A DNA stretch of 64,000 bases. It comes from Cellulosimicrobium cellulans (lineage in GTDB: Bacteria > Actinomycetota > Actinomycetes > Actinomycetales > Cellulomonadaceae). Below, one piece after another: positions 7,581-15,827 of the stretch. The translations under genes and the position numbers were made by a program. The DNA lies in the NCBI RefSeq assembly GCF_006539945.1, contig NZ_BJNZ01000019.1:1-64000 (forward strand). The letters are read 5' to 3'. The notes beneath the pieces were generated by a model. It was given only the letters and a program-made list of their open reading frames with translations. It did no database searches and was not told the DNA's origin. The number at the start of each line of letters is the position of its first letter. Position 1 is the first letter of the stretch.

Positions 7581-9017
7581 ATGACTGCTCTCGCCGACGT
7601 CTCGTGTCCGACCGAGGTCTCGGAAGCCCCCGACCTCGCGACGGTCGCCGACGCGCCCGCCCTCCTGCCCGTCGTCGGTGCGGACACGCTCGTGCCCCTC
7701 GTCGACGGCCGCAGCGTCCCGTACGCGAACCTCGACGTCGCGGCCTCGGCCCCGGCGCTGCGCTCGGTCGCGGACCGCGTCACCGAGGTGCTCCCGCTCT
7801 ACGCGAGCGTGCACCGCGGCGCGGGCTATCTGTCGCAGGTCTCGACCGCGCTCTACGAGGCGTCGCGCCGCACGATCGGCGCGTTCGTCGGCGCGCGCGA
7901 GGACGACGTCACGGTCGTCACGCGCAACACGACCGACTCCCTCAACCTGCTCGCGGGCTGCGTCCCGGCGAACGCGGACGGGACGCCCGGGCGCGTCCTC
8001 GTCCTCGACGTCGAGCACCACGCGAACCTGCTGCCGTGGCAGCGCGCGGGCGGCGCGACGGTCCTCGCCGGTGGCGCGTCCGTCGCGGAGACGCTGTCCG
8101 GCCTGCGCACGGAGCTCGCACGCTTCCCGTACACGCTGGTCGCCGTGACCGGTGCGTCGAACGTCACGGGCGAGTCGCTGCCCGTCGCGGACGTCGTGCG
8201 GATCGCGCACGACGCCGGGGCGCGGGTCGTGCTCGACGGCGCCCAGCTCGTCCCGCACCGCGGGTTCTCGCTCGCGGGCTCGGGCGTCGACTACGTCGCG
8301 TTCTCCGGCCACAAGACGTACGCGCCGTTCGGCGCGGGCGCCCTCGTGGGCCGCCGCGACTGGCTCGACGCGGGCACGCCGTACCTCGCCGGGGGCGGCG
8401 CGGTGCGACATGTCGCCGTCACGGGGACGCAGTGGCAGACGGCGCCCGCGCGCCACGAAGCCGGGTCGCCGAACGTCGTGGGCGCCGCGGCGCTCGCGGC
8501 GGCGTGCGACGCGCTCGCGGCGCTCGACCCTGCCGACCTCCACGCCCACGAGGCGAGGCTCCGCGCTGCGCTCGTCGGCGGGCTAGAGGCCGTGCCGGGC
8601 GTGCGCGTGGTGCGGGTCTGGGAGGACGCCGTCGACCCGGTCGGCGTCGTCACGTTCTCCGTCGAGGGTCACGACCCGGGCCTCGTCGCCGCCTACCTCT
8701 CCGCCGAGCACGGCATCGGCGTGCGCGACGGCCGCTTCTGCGCGCACCCGCTGCTCGCGCGCCTCGGGTACGACGCGGGCGCGATCCGCGCGTCCGTCGG
8801 CGTCGGGACGACGGGCGCGGACGTCGTCCGGCTCGTCGAGGCCGTGCGGTCGTACGTGGAGCACGGTCCGGCGACGCGGTACGAGGTCGTCGACGGCTGC
8901 TGGGCCGTGGCCGACGACCCGCGCCCGGTGCCCGTGGGGTCCGGTCTCGAGGGTCTCTTCGCGACCGCCGCGGCGGGTTTCCTCGCCGACGCCGCGGGGT
9001 GCGGTCCCGCCGTCTGA
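7581..9017 (+). CDS. Class V aminotransferase, cysteine desulfurase-like
   Basis: A fold-type I PLP enzyme of 478 residues. VVLDGAQLVPHRG (about 217-229) and FSGHKTYAPFGAG (PLP Lys245) are diagnostic of class V (NifS/CsdA/SufS-like) enzymes, and VRDGRFCAHPLLARLG carries a cysteine (Cys387) at the place of the desulfurase catalytic cysteine. It could release sulfur from cysteine or a cysteine derivative to an acceptor. No Fe-S assembly genes adjoin it. Control by a SAM-IV riboswitch argues for a role in sulfur acquisition or methionine-related salvage instead. ATG 7581 follows a CGGAGGA ribosome binding site. Confidence 0.8.
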   Translation: MTALADVSCPTEVSEAPDLATVADAPALLPVVGADTLVPLVDGRSVPYANLDVAASAPALRSVADRVTEVLPLYASVHRGAGYLSQVSTALYEASRRTIGAFVGAREDDVTVVTRNTTDSLNLLAGCVPANADGTPGRVLVLDVEHHANLLPWQRAGGATVLAGGASVAETLSGLRTELARFPYTLVAVTGASNVTGESLPVADVVRIAHDAGARVVLDGAQLVPHRGFSLAGSGVDYVAFSGHKTYAPFGAGALVGRRDWLDAGTPYLAGGGAVRHVAVTGTQWQTAPARHEAGSPNVVGAAALAAACDALAALDPADLHAHEARLRAALVGGLEAVPGVRVVRVWEDAVDPVGVVTFSVEGHDPGLVAAYLSAEHGIGVRDGRFCAHPLLARLGYDAGAIRASVGVGTTGADVVRLVEAVRSYVEHGPATRYEVVDGCWAVADDPRPVPVGSGLEGLFATAAAGFLADAAGCGPAV

Positions 9018-9131
9018 CCCGGCGCCGGCGGGACCGCCGGGACTCCCGTTCACCGGGCCGTCGACGAGCGTTGTCCACGACGTCGCCGGACCCTCTTGGC
9101 GGCGTCGTCCGCGTGTGCTCTGATATGCGCT

Positions 9132-9779
9132 GTGCTGCACGACGTCGTCCTCTCGGGGCACGGTTTCCGCCTGGAGCCGCTGGCCCTGGAGCACGCTGAG
9201 ACACTGGCCGGCCTCGTCGACGAGGCGATGTGGTCAGGCATGAGCATCCCCATGCCCTTCGGGGTCGCGGGGATGGCCGAGCTCGTGGCCGCGACGCGCG
9301 CCGCACCCGACCTGACGGGCTTCGTCGTGCGCGCCGTCGACCCCGACGGCGCCCCGGGCGACGTGCTCGGCAGCACCGCGTTCCGCGACCTGTCGCTCGT
9401 CGACCGCCGGGTCGAGGTCGGGCGGACGTTCTACGCGCGCTCCACGTGGGGGAGCCTCGTCAACCCTGTGACCAAGTGGCTGCTGCTGCGGCACGCGTTC
9501 GAGACGTGGGACGTGCACCGGGTCGGCTTCCGCGTCGACACGCGCAACACGCGCTCGCTCGGGGCGATGCGGCGCCTGGGCGCGTACGAGGAGGGCGTCA
9601 TGCGCGGCCACCGGACGGCGCCCGACGGGACGCGCGCGGACTCGGTGATGTTCTCGATCCTCGCGCCCGAGTGGCCCACGGTCGAGGTCGGGCTGCTGGA
9701 GCGGATCAACGCCCCGCGCGTCGTGCCCGTGCTGGCGCCGCCGCTGCCTCCGGTGGTCCTGCCGCTCGCCGCGTCCTGA
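9132..9779 (+). CDS. GNAT-family N-acetyltransferase (RimJ/RimL type)
   Basis: A 215-residue acetyltransferase resembling RimJ/RimL-type enzymes that acetylate protein N-termini or small amines. Typical features are FRLEPLALEHAETLAGLVD, EVGRTFYARSTWGSLVNP, the acetyl-CoA-binding helix region TKWLLLRHAFETWDVHRVGF and DTRNTRSLGAMRRLGAYEEG. It is a paralogue of the gene at 10132-10695: FYAR, NP..K.LLLRHAFE and R..R.LGA line up throughout. Start GTG 9132 is chosen from the homology and no good ribosome binding site is seen, so the true start is uncertain. The tail after about residue 195 is low-complexity proline/valine. Confidence 0.75.
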   Translation: MLHDVVLSGHGFRLEPLALEHAETLAGLVDEAMWSGMSIPMPFGVAGMAELVAATRAAPDLTGFVVRAVDPDGAPGDVLGSTAFRDLSLVDRRVEVGRTFYARSTWGSLVNPVTKWLLLRHAFETWDVHRVGFRVDTRNTRSLGAMRRLGAYEEGVMRGHRTAPDGTRADSVMFSILAPEWPTVEVGLLERINAPRVVPVLAPPLPPVVLPLAAS

Positions 9780-9814
9780 CCGGGCCCGTCCGTGTGAGCA
9801 GCCCCCGGACACGC

Positions 9815-9846
9815 CGCGAGGGCCCCGCCGCAGCGGAGCCCTCGCG
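9815..9846. terminator. Hairpin between convergent acetyltransferase and csbD genes
   Basis: A 9-bp perfect stem CGCGAGGGC/GCCCTCGCG with a 14-nt loop lies in the 86-bp gap between a plus-strand and a minus-strand gene end, positioned to end both transcripts. No U-tract. Confidence 0.55.
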
Positions 9847-9865
9847 ACTCGTTCGGCGGAGCACG

Positions 9866-10039
9866 TCAGCGGTCGAACGCGTCCTTGACGTCGTCGCCCG
9901 CCTGCTTCACGTTCGCCTTGGCCTGGTCGGCCTGGCCCTCGGCCTCGAGCCGCTCGTTGTCGGTGAGCTTGCCCGCGCCTTCCTTGAGCTTGCCACCCGC
10001 CTCTTCGGCGGCGTGCTTGGCCTTGTCTCCGATGCCCAT
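9866..10039 (-). CDS. CsbD family stress protein
   Basis: A 57-residue, highly charged, probably intrinsically disordered or helical protein of the CsbD family. Members are induced by general stress in Bacillus (sigma B) and in many actinobacteria, with unknown biochemical role. The sequence GIGDKAKHAAEEAGGKLKEG followed by AGKLTDNERLEAEGQADQAK is the family signature. ATG 10039 has a GAGAGGAGC-type ribosome binding site. It is convergent with one acetyltransferase and divergent from its paralogue. Confidence 0.88.
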   Translation of the reverse strand: MGIGDKAKHAAEEAGGKLKEGAGKLTDNERLEAEGQADQAKANVKQAGDDVKDAFDR

Positions 10040-10131
10040 GAGTGCTCCTCTCGTCGGTACGTGGTCGACCGTAGGCACGGACCCGGTCACTCGCACGCGG
10101 TCGGGCACCCGGGGTGTGGTGGGATGTGCGG

Positions 10132-10695
10132 GTGCAGCACGACACCGCCCTCGAAGGCTTCGGCGTCCGCCTCGTCCCGCTCGACGAGCGCCACGCCCCC
10201 GCGCTCGGCGCGCTCGTCGACGACGGCATCTGGGCCGGCATGTCCAGCCGCGTGCCGAGCGGGACGGAGGCGATGGCCGGGTACGTCCGTGACGCCGTCG
10301 CCGCCCCCGGTCGGCTCGCGTTCGCGGTCGTCGGCGCGGACGTCGTCCGCGGGTCGACGTCCCTCTACGAGTGGGTGCCCTCGCAGGGCCGCCTCGAGCT
10401 CGGCTCGACGTTCTACGCGCGCCGTTGGTGGGGTGGCGTGACGAACCCGGCGTGCAAGTACCTGCTGCTGCGCCACGCGTTCGAGGACCTCGGCGTCGCG
10501 CGCGTCGCGTTGCGGGCGGACGCCCGCAACAGCCGCTCCATCGGCGCGATCCGGCGCCTGGGCGCCGTACCCGAGGGCGTGCTCCGCAGCCACCGCGTCG
10601 CACCCGACGGCTCGCGCCAGGACACGGCCTACTTCTCGATCCTCCGCGACGAGTGGCCGACCGTCCGCGACGGCCTGCTCGCCCGACTGGCCTGA
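10132..10695 (+). CDS. GNAT-family N-acetyltransferase, paralogue of the preceding acetyltransferase
   Basis: A 187-residue RimJ/RimL-like acetyltransferase. Family features are FGVRLVPLDERHAPALGALV, LELGSTFYARRWWGGVTNPA, KYLLLRHAFEDLGVARVALR and the acetyl-CoA-contacting DARNSRSIGAIRRLGAVPEG. Start GTG 10132 is favoured over an in-frame upstream ATG/GTG because the conserved N-terminal strand begins right after it. This gene and the one at 9132-9779 point the same way on either side of csbD and look like an old duplication. Substrate unknown. Confidence 0.78.
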   Translation: MQHDTALEGFGVRLVPLDERHAPALGALVDDGIWAGMSSRVPSGTEAMAGYVRDAVAAPGRLAFAVVGADVVRGSTSLYEWVPSQGRLELGSTFYARRWWGGVTNPACKYLLLRHAFEDLGVARVALRADARNSRSIGAIRRLGAVPEGVLRSHRVAPDGSRQDTAYFSILRDEWPTVRDGLLARLA

Positions 10696-10730
10696 TCGGC
10701 CGGCTCGCCGAGAACGAGCCGGGGCGGGGT

Positions 10731-10785
10731 CGAGCACGGGGTCGGTGTCGTCGTCCGATCGATCGCGACGCCGACCCCGTGCTCG
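10731..10785. terminator. 20-bp inverted repeat, bidirectional terminator
   Basis: Arms 10731-10750 and 10766-10785 pair over 20 bp with one G-T pair (CGAGCACGGGGTCGG core) around a 15-nt loop. It lies between the end of the plus-strand acetyltransferase and the end of the minus-strand MaoC gene, so it can terminate both. Confidence 0.75.
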
Positions 10786-10803
10786 GCAGCGGGGCGCGGG
10801 AGG

Positions 10804-11901
10804 TCAGCCCCGGGGCGTGACGCGGCCCGTGAGGTGGAGGCGCCCCTTGCCGTCCCACGCCTGGTAGACGACGCCCGTCGTCGGGTCGCCCGCGCCGTCG
10901 GGCACGGCCGGGGCAACCTGCGCGACGGCGTCGCGCACCGCGGTGGACGTGCTGCCCGCCGGCCGCAGCGCGACGTCGACCGTGCTCGGCAGCAGGACCG
11001 GGTTCGCGAACGACACCGTCCAGTCGTACGTGTCGCCGCGGCGTGGCCCTGCCTCGGCGAGCGCGCGCGCGGCGGTGTACATGCCGTGCGCGATGGCGCG
11101 CGGGAACCCGAACGCCTTGGCGCCGAGCGCCGACGTGTGGATGGGGTTCCGGTCGCCCGAGACCGCGGCGTAGGCGCGGCCCGTCCCCGCGCCGAGCGTC
11201 CAGCGGGCGGTCGGGAGCGGGGCGACGAACGCCTCGGTGCCCGACGATGCGTTGGCGTCCTCGGCTGCCGGGCCGCCCGGGAGCGTGACGCCCTTCGCGA
11301 GGTAGGTCGAGACACCGCGGTACGCGAGCGTCGTCGCTGAGAGCCCGCTCCCCGCCGCTCGCTCGTCGTCCGTGCGCTCCACGGACACCTCGGTGACGAG
11401 ATCCACCTGGACGCCGCGACGGTGCGGCCGCAGCCGCTCGGCCCAGGCACGCACCTCGAGGATGTCCCCGAGCCGCACGGGACGGAGCACGGACACCGAG
11501 TTCGCGAGGTGCACCATGCCGAGCAGCGGCAGCGGGAAGTCGGTCCGGACCATGACGGCCGTCGCGAGGGGGAACCCGAGCACGTGCAGGTACCCGGCGG
11601 GCAGCACCTCCGACGGGGCCTCGCCCACGAGCCGCGCGTACCGCGCGAGGTGCGCGGCGCTGCCGACGTGACCGGGTGCGGCCGCGTCGCCCGTCGGCAC
11701 GCCGGCGACGCGGTACGTGACGTCAGGGAGTGCGAGGTCGCGGCGACCGCCCCCGGGGAGCCGGTGCGCCGCCGCGATGCGGCCCGACGCCGCGACCCCG
11801 CGCACGTACAGGCCGCCGAGCCCGGGGATCGTGGGCAGGGTCTCGACCCGCTCGGGCGCGCCCGACCGGGCTGTCGGCGCGACGCCGTCGGGCGCCGTCA
11901 C
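10804..11901 (-). CDS. MaoC-like (R)-3-hydroxyacyl-thioester dehydratase (HtdX type)
   Basis: A 365-residue double hot-dog hydratase that interconverts trans-2-enoyl and (R)-3-hydroxyacyl thioesters. The C-terminal hot dog carries the hydratase motif YAAVSGDRNPIHTSALGAKA followed by FGFPRAIAHGMYTAARAL, with the catalytic Asp and His. The N-terminal half (LPAGYLHVLGFPLATAVMVR) is the degenerate repeat. Its GTG start overlaps the fabG stop by 4 bp. The order dehydratase-FabG-thiolase matches the mycobacterial htdX-fabG4-fadA2 locus, supporting a shared fatty-acyl pathway. Confidence 0.82.
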   Translation of the reverse strand: MTAPDGVAPTARSGAPERVETLPTIPGLGGLYVRGVAASGRIAAAHRLPGGGRRDLALPDVTYRVAGVPTGDAAAPGHVGSAAHLARYARLVGEAPSEVLPAGYLHVLGFPLATAVMVRTDFPLPLLGMVHLANSVSVLRPVRLGDILEVRAWAERLRPHRRGVQVDLVTEVSVERTDDERAAGSGLSATTLAYRGVSTYLAKGVTLPGGPAAEDANASSGTEAFVAPLPTARWTLGAGTGRAYAAVSGDRNPIHTSALGAKAFGFPRAIAHGMYTAARALAEAGPRRGDTYDWTVSFANPVLLPSTVDVALRPAGSTSTAVRDAVAQVAPAVPDGAGDPTTGVVYQAWDGKGRLHLTGRVTPRG

Positions 11902-13268
11902 CGGCCCACCACGTTCTGCCCGCACACGCGCAGCACCTGCCCGTTCACGCCCGCGGCCGCGGGCGACGCGAGGAACGCGATCGCCTCGGCCACGTCCACG
12001 GGCTGGCCGCCCTGCTGGAGCGACGCGACCCGGCGCGCGACCTCGCGCTGGACGAACGGGATCGACGCCGTCATGTCCGTCTCGATGAACCCCGGCGCGA
12101 CGGCGTTCGCCGTGCCGCCCGGACCGCCCGGCGCGGCGAGGAGGCGCGCGAACGCGCGCGTGTGCCCGATGACGCCGGCCTTCGAGAACGCGTAGTTCGC
12201 CTGGCCACGGTTGCCCGCGATGCCGCTCGTCGACGCGAGCGACACGATGCGCGGCGCGGACGAGAACCCGTTCGCGCCGAGCAGGTACTCCGTGATCCGC
12301 AGCTGCGCGGCGAGGTTCACCGCGACCACCGCGTCCCACTTGTCCGCGGACATGTTGGCGAGCAGCTTGTCGCGCAGGATGCCCGCGTTGTGCACGAGGA
12401 CGTCCAGCCCGCCGTGCCGTGCACGGGCGTGCTCGAGGATGCGCGCGCCCGCGTCGTCGGCGGTCACGTCGAGCTGCAGCGCCGTGCCCTTGATCTCGTT
12501 CGCGACCTTGGCGAGCGCCTCGCCCGCCGCGGGCACGTCGACCACGACGACCTTCGCGCCGTCGCGCGCGAGCGTCCGGGCGACCTGCGCCCCGATCCCG
12601 CGCGCCGCGCCTGTGACGACGGCGACCTTGCCGGCGAGCGGCTGGTCCCAGGAGGTGCCGGTCACGCCGACGTCGGCGACGGGCGTGCCGACGCGCAGCA
12701 CCTGCCCGTCGACGAACGCCGACCGGGCGGACAGGAGGAAGCGGAGGGTCGCGAGGACGCTCGGGCTGTCGACCGGGGCGTCGTCGGTCACCTGGATGCC
12801 GTTGCCGGTCGCGCCGTAGCGCAGCTCCTTGGCGACGGAGCGCAGGAACCCGTCGACGCCCTCGCGTGCGGCGGCGAGCTCGGGGGAGTCGCTGTCGGCG
12901 GGGGCGCGGGAGATCGTCACGACGCGGCCGTTCGACGCGAGGCGGCGGAGCGTCGCGGAGAGCGCCATGACGGGCGCGGACGCGTCCTCCGGACGCTCGA
13001 TCCCGCTGAGCACGACGACGACCGCACCCCACCGGGTCGTGTCGTCCGGGGTCTGGCGGACGTCGAGGTCCCAGGCGAGCAGGGCCTCGGCGACGCGGTC
13101 GGCGTCGTCGCGCACACCCGGCGTGCCGCCGAGCACGAGCACGGGCCCGACGGTGAGCGGGTCGCCCGCGCGGAAGCGGCGCAGGACGGCGGGGCGTGGG
13201 AGGCCCAGCTTCTTGGCGAGCGTCTTCGTGAAGCCGGAGTTGACGGCCTGGACGTAGGAGTCGGTCAC
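11898..13268 (-). CDS. fabG: High-molecular-weight 3-oxoacyl-ACP/CoA reductase (FabG4 type)
   Basis: A two-domain short-chain dehydrogenase of 456 residues. The N-terminal flavodoxin-like domain (about 1-205) lacks a catalytic site. The C-terminal domain has the nucleotide motif VTGAARGIG (218-226), HNAG (293-296), and the catalytic Ser in LASTSG (near 348) with Tyr359 and Lys363 in YAFSK. This architecture is that of mycobacterial FabG4, an NADH-linked reductase of 3-oxoacyl-CoA. The GTG start at 13268 follows a GAGAGGAACCACC leader, 27 bp after the thiolase stop, so the three genes form one transcript. Confidence 0.87.
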   Translation of the reverse strand: MTDSYVQAVNSGFTKTLAKKLGLPRPAVLRRFRAGDPLTVGPVLVLGGTPGVRDDADRVAEALLAWDLDVRQTPDDTTRWGAVVVVLSGIERPEDASAPVMALSATLRRLASNGRVVTISRAPADSDSPELAAAREGVDGFLRSVAKELRYGATGNGIQVTDDAPVDSPSVLATLRFLLSARSAFVDGQVLRVGTPVADVGVTGTSWDQPLAGKVAVVTGAARGIGAQVARTLARDGAKVVVVDVPAAGEALAKVANEIKGTALQLDVTADDAGARILEHARARHGGLDVLVHNAGILRDKLLANMSADKWDAVVAVNLAAQLRITEYLLGANGFSSAPRIVSLASTSGIAGNRGQANYAFSKAGVIGHTRAFARLLAAPGGPGGTANAVAPGFIETDMTASIPFVQREVARRVASLQQGGQPVDVAEAIAFLASPAAAGVNGQVLRVCGQNVVGR

Positions 13269-13295
13269 GGTGGTTCCTCTCGGGTCGTCGGGCCG

Positions 13296-14717
13296 TCAGG
13301 CGGGGGCGTCGGTCGCGGGGACGGACTCGAGGATCGCGGCGACGCCGAGCCCGCCCGCGGCGCACACGGAGATCAGCGCACGCGCGGGTGCCCCGGTCTC
13401 GGCGGTGCGCTGCGCGAGGAGCTTGGCCGCCGTCGCGACGATGCGGCCGCCGGTCGCGGCGAACGGGTGGCCCGCGGCGAGCGAGGACCCGTTGACGTTG
13501 AGGCGCGAGCGGTCGATCGACCCGAGCGCGCCGTCGAGACCCAGCTCGGCGCGGCAGTACTCGTCGTCCTCCCATGCCTTGAGCGTCGTGAGCACGGTGG
13601 ACGCGAACGCCTCGTGGATCTCGTAGAGGTCGAAGTCGCCGAGCGCGAGGCCGTTGCGCGCGAGCAGGCGCGGGACGGCGTGGGCCGGCGCCATGAGCAG
13701 GCCCTCGTGACCGTGCACGAAGTCGACGGCGGCGGTCTCGGCGTCGACGACGCGCGCGAGCAGCGGGAGGTCGCGCTCGCGCGCCCACTCGGCGGACGCG
13801 AGCAGGACCGTGGACGCACCGTCGGTGAGCGGGGTCGAGTTGCCCGCCGTCATGGTCGGCTCGGCACGGCTCCCGTCGCCCGCCACCGCGCCCGCGAGGC
13901 GCTTGCCGTACACCGGCTTGAGCGCCGCGAGCTTCTCGAGCGACGAGTCGGTGCGGAGGTTGTCGTCGCGCACGAGCCCGCGGAACGGGGTGACGAGGTC
14001 GTCGAAGAAGCCGGAGTCCCACGCGGCCGCGAGGTGCTCGTGGCTCGCGAGCGCGATCTCGTCCTGCGCCTCGCGCGTGATGCCCCACCGCGCCGTCGTG
14101 ATCGCCTGGTGCTCGCCCATGGACAGGCCCGTGCGCGGCTCGTCCGTCGCGGGGGTGAGGGGCGCGAGGTCGGAGGGACGCACCTTCGTGAACGCCTTGA
14201 CGCGCTGACCGAGGGTCTTCGCGTGGCTCGCCTCGAGCAGCGCCCGGCGCAGGCCCTCGCTCACGGCGATCGGCGCGTCGGACACGGTGTCGGAGCCGCC
14301 CGCGACCCCCGACTCGACCTGGCCGAGGCGGATCTTGTTCGCGACGGTGATCGTCGCCTCGAGGCCGGTCGCGCACGCCTGCTGGAGGTCGTAGGCGGGG
14401 GTCTCGGGGGAGAGCGACGAGCCGAGCACCGACTCGCGGACGAGGTTGAAGTCGCGGGAGTGCTTGAGCACCGCGCCGCCGACGACCTCGCCGAGCCGCT
14501 CGCCCTGGAGGCCGAAGCGCGCGACGAGTCCCTCGAGCGCGGCCGTGAACATCTCCTGGTTGCTCGCCGAGGAGTACTTCTTGCCCGCGCGGGCGAACGG
14601 GATCCGGTTCCCGCCCACGACCCAGGCGTCGCGGGGGGTGCCGGTCGTCGTCGCCTGCTCGGGCACCCGCTCGGGGGACTGCTCGGGGGTCTGGCGGGGG
14701 CTGGTGCGGTTGGCCAC
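13296..14717 (-). CDS. fadI: Acetyl-CoA C-acyltransferase (thiolase, FadI/FadA2 type)
   Basis: A 473-residue thiolase that cleaves 3-oxoacyl-CoA with CoA, the last step of beta-oxidation (or its reverse). The nucleophile is Cys115 in DLQQACATGLEA. The other catalytic segments are YEIHEAFAS (His), NVNGSSLAAGHPFAATGGR (His) and ISVCAAGGLGVA (Cys). The internal TGLSMGEHQAITTARWGITR resembles E. coli FadI. A polar 30-residue N-terminal extension precedes the domain. First gene of the minus-strand trio, divergent from tetR across an operator-like palindrome. Confidence 0.88.
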   Translation of the reverse strand: MANRTSPRQTPEQSPERVPEQATTTGTPRDAWVVGGNRIPFARAGKKYSSASNQEMFTAALEGLVARFGLQGERLGEVVGGAVLKHSRDFNLVRESVLGSSLSPETPAYDLQQACATGLEATITVANKIRLGQVESGVAGGSDTVSDAPIAVSEGLRRALLEASHAKTLGQRVKAFTKVRPSDLAPLTPATDEPRTGLSMGEHQAITTARWGITREAQDEIALASHEHLAAAWDSGFFDDLVTPFRGLVRDDNLRTDSSLEKLAALKPVYGKRLAGAVAGDGSRAEPTMTAGNSTPLTDGASTVLLASAEWARERDLPLLARVVDAETAAVDFVHGHEGLLMAPAHAVPRLLARNGLALGDFDLYEIHEAFASTVLTTLKAWEDDEYCRAELGLDGALGSIDRSRLNVNGSSLAAGHPFAATGGRIVATAAKLLAQRTAETGAPARALISVCAAGGLGVAAILESVPATDAPA

Positions 14718-14856
14718 TGTGCCTCACTTCCTGTCCGTGCTCGCTGCGCTGCGTCGGTCCCGGCCCGGGGAGGGAGCCTCTGCGCGAGTCCGGCGGCGAT
14801 GCCGCAGTCGATGCCGCGCGGAGGCGAGGGAGAGGGCCGGCTGGTGTCCAATACCA

Positions 14857-14873
14857 AGAGTACCTGATACTCT
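14857..14873. promoter_or_regulatory. Candidate TetR operator in the divergent fadI/tetR promoter region
   Basis: A perfect 6-bp inverted repeat AGAGTA-CCTGA-TACTCT lies in a conspicuously AT-richer patch 140 bp upstream of fadI and 100 bp upstream of tetR. Its place between the divergent units makes it the likely binding site of the adjacent TetR regulator. Confidence 0.6.
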
Positions 14874-14972
14874 CGGTTTCGTGAGTCGGGTCACAGGGCC
14901 GTGCCCTGCCCCGACACGGTGCCGGAGGACCAGGCACCGACGACATCGAGGTCGGGCGCAACGGAGGGCGAC

Positions 14973-15827
14973 GTGAACACAGGTGCCGACGCGCGAGCGG
15001 CCACCCGAGGACGGGTGCAGCCGGGCGTGGCGGTGGACGGCCGGTCGACCCGCTGGGACGAGCACCGGGCGGCACGCCGCGCGGAGCTCATCCGGGCGGC
15101 GAGCAAGGCCGTGCACCGCGGGGGCCCCGGGGTCTCCATGGACGAGATCGCGGCGGCGTCGGGGACGTCGAAGTCGATCATCTACCGCTACTTCGACGAC
15201 AAGACCGGCCTGCAGGTCGCGCTCGGCTCCGCCGTCGTCGGGCAGATGCACGACGCGCTGACCCAGGCCGCCGAGTCGGCCGAGACCCCCAAGCGCGCGC
15301 TGCGCGCGATGGTCGGCGTCTACCTCGAGATGATCGAGAGCTCGCCCAACGTCTACTACTTCGTCACCCGGACGAGCGCCGTCGCGGGGACGGAGGAGCC
15401 CGCCGCGCAGCTCGCCGCGAGCGGCATCACCACCGGGACGGCCGGCGCGAGCCGCGCGCCTCTCGCGGCGTTCCTCGACTCGGTGATCGAGCTCGTCGCC
15501 GAGCCGTTCGCGCGCGTCACCGACGTCTCGTCCGCCGACGCCGCGGCCTGGGCCGCGGGTGCCGTCGGCTTCGTGCGCGGGGCGGGGGAGTGGTGGCTCG
15601 GCCACCGCGACCGGGCCGACGTCCCCGACCGTGAGCAGCTCACCGAGCGCGTCGCCGCCTGGCTCTGGGCCGGGCCCGTCGGCGTCCTCTCCCACAACCC
15701 GGGTAACCCCCGCTCCCACGACGACCGGCGCACGTCGCCCGTGACGCGTCGTGACGGCGTCCGCCGCCCCACCACCGACCGCCCTGAGCACCCGGCGACC
15801 GCCTCAGAACTCAAGGAGATCCCATGA
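14973..15827 (+). CDS. TetR/AcrR family regulator of the fatty-acid locus
   Basis: A 284-residue repressor. After a polar N-terminus the DNA-binding domain runs through RAELIRAASKAVHRGGPGVS and MDEIAAASGTSKSIIYRYFD (about residues 32-72), followed by an all-helical ligand domain. GTG 14973 is chosen because GGAGGG lies 6 nt upstream. The stop overlaps the following acyl-CoA oxidase-type gene (ATGA), whose AAGGAG ribosome binding site is inside the tetR 3' end, so the two are coupled. It probably senses an acyl-CoA and controls both divergent operons (inference). Confidence 0.85.
   Translation: MNTGADARAATRGRVQPGVAVDGRSTRWDEHRAARRAELIRAASKAVHRGGPGVSMDEIAAASGTSKSIIYRYFDDKTGLQVALGSAVVGQMHDALTQAAESAETPKRALRAMVGVYLEMIESSPNVYYFVTRTSAVAGTEEPAAQLAASGITTGTAGASRAPLAAFLDSVIELVAEPFARVTDVSSADAAAWAAGAVGFVRGAGEWWLGHRDRADVPDREQLTERVAAWLWAGPVGVLSHNPGNPRSHDDRRTSPVTRRDGVRRPTTDRPEHPATASELKEIP

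Noticed and set aside
10804-15075. A 1423-codon continuous minus-strand frame spanning the MaoC, FabG and thiolase genes
   Set aside because: Only its last 365 codons make a real protein (the MaoC dehydratase). The rest is an off-frame reading of fabG and the thiolase gene, which have clear products in their own frames.
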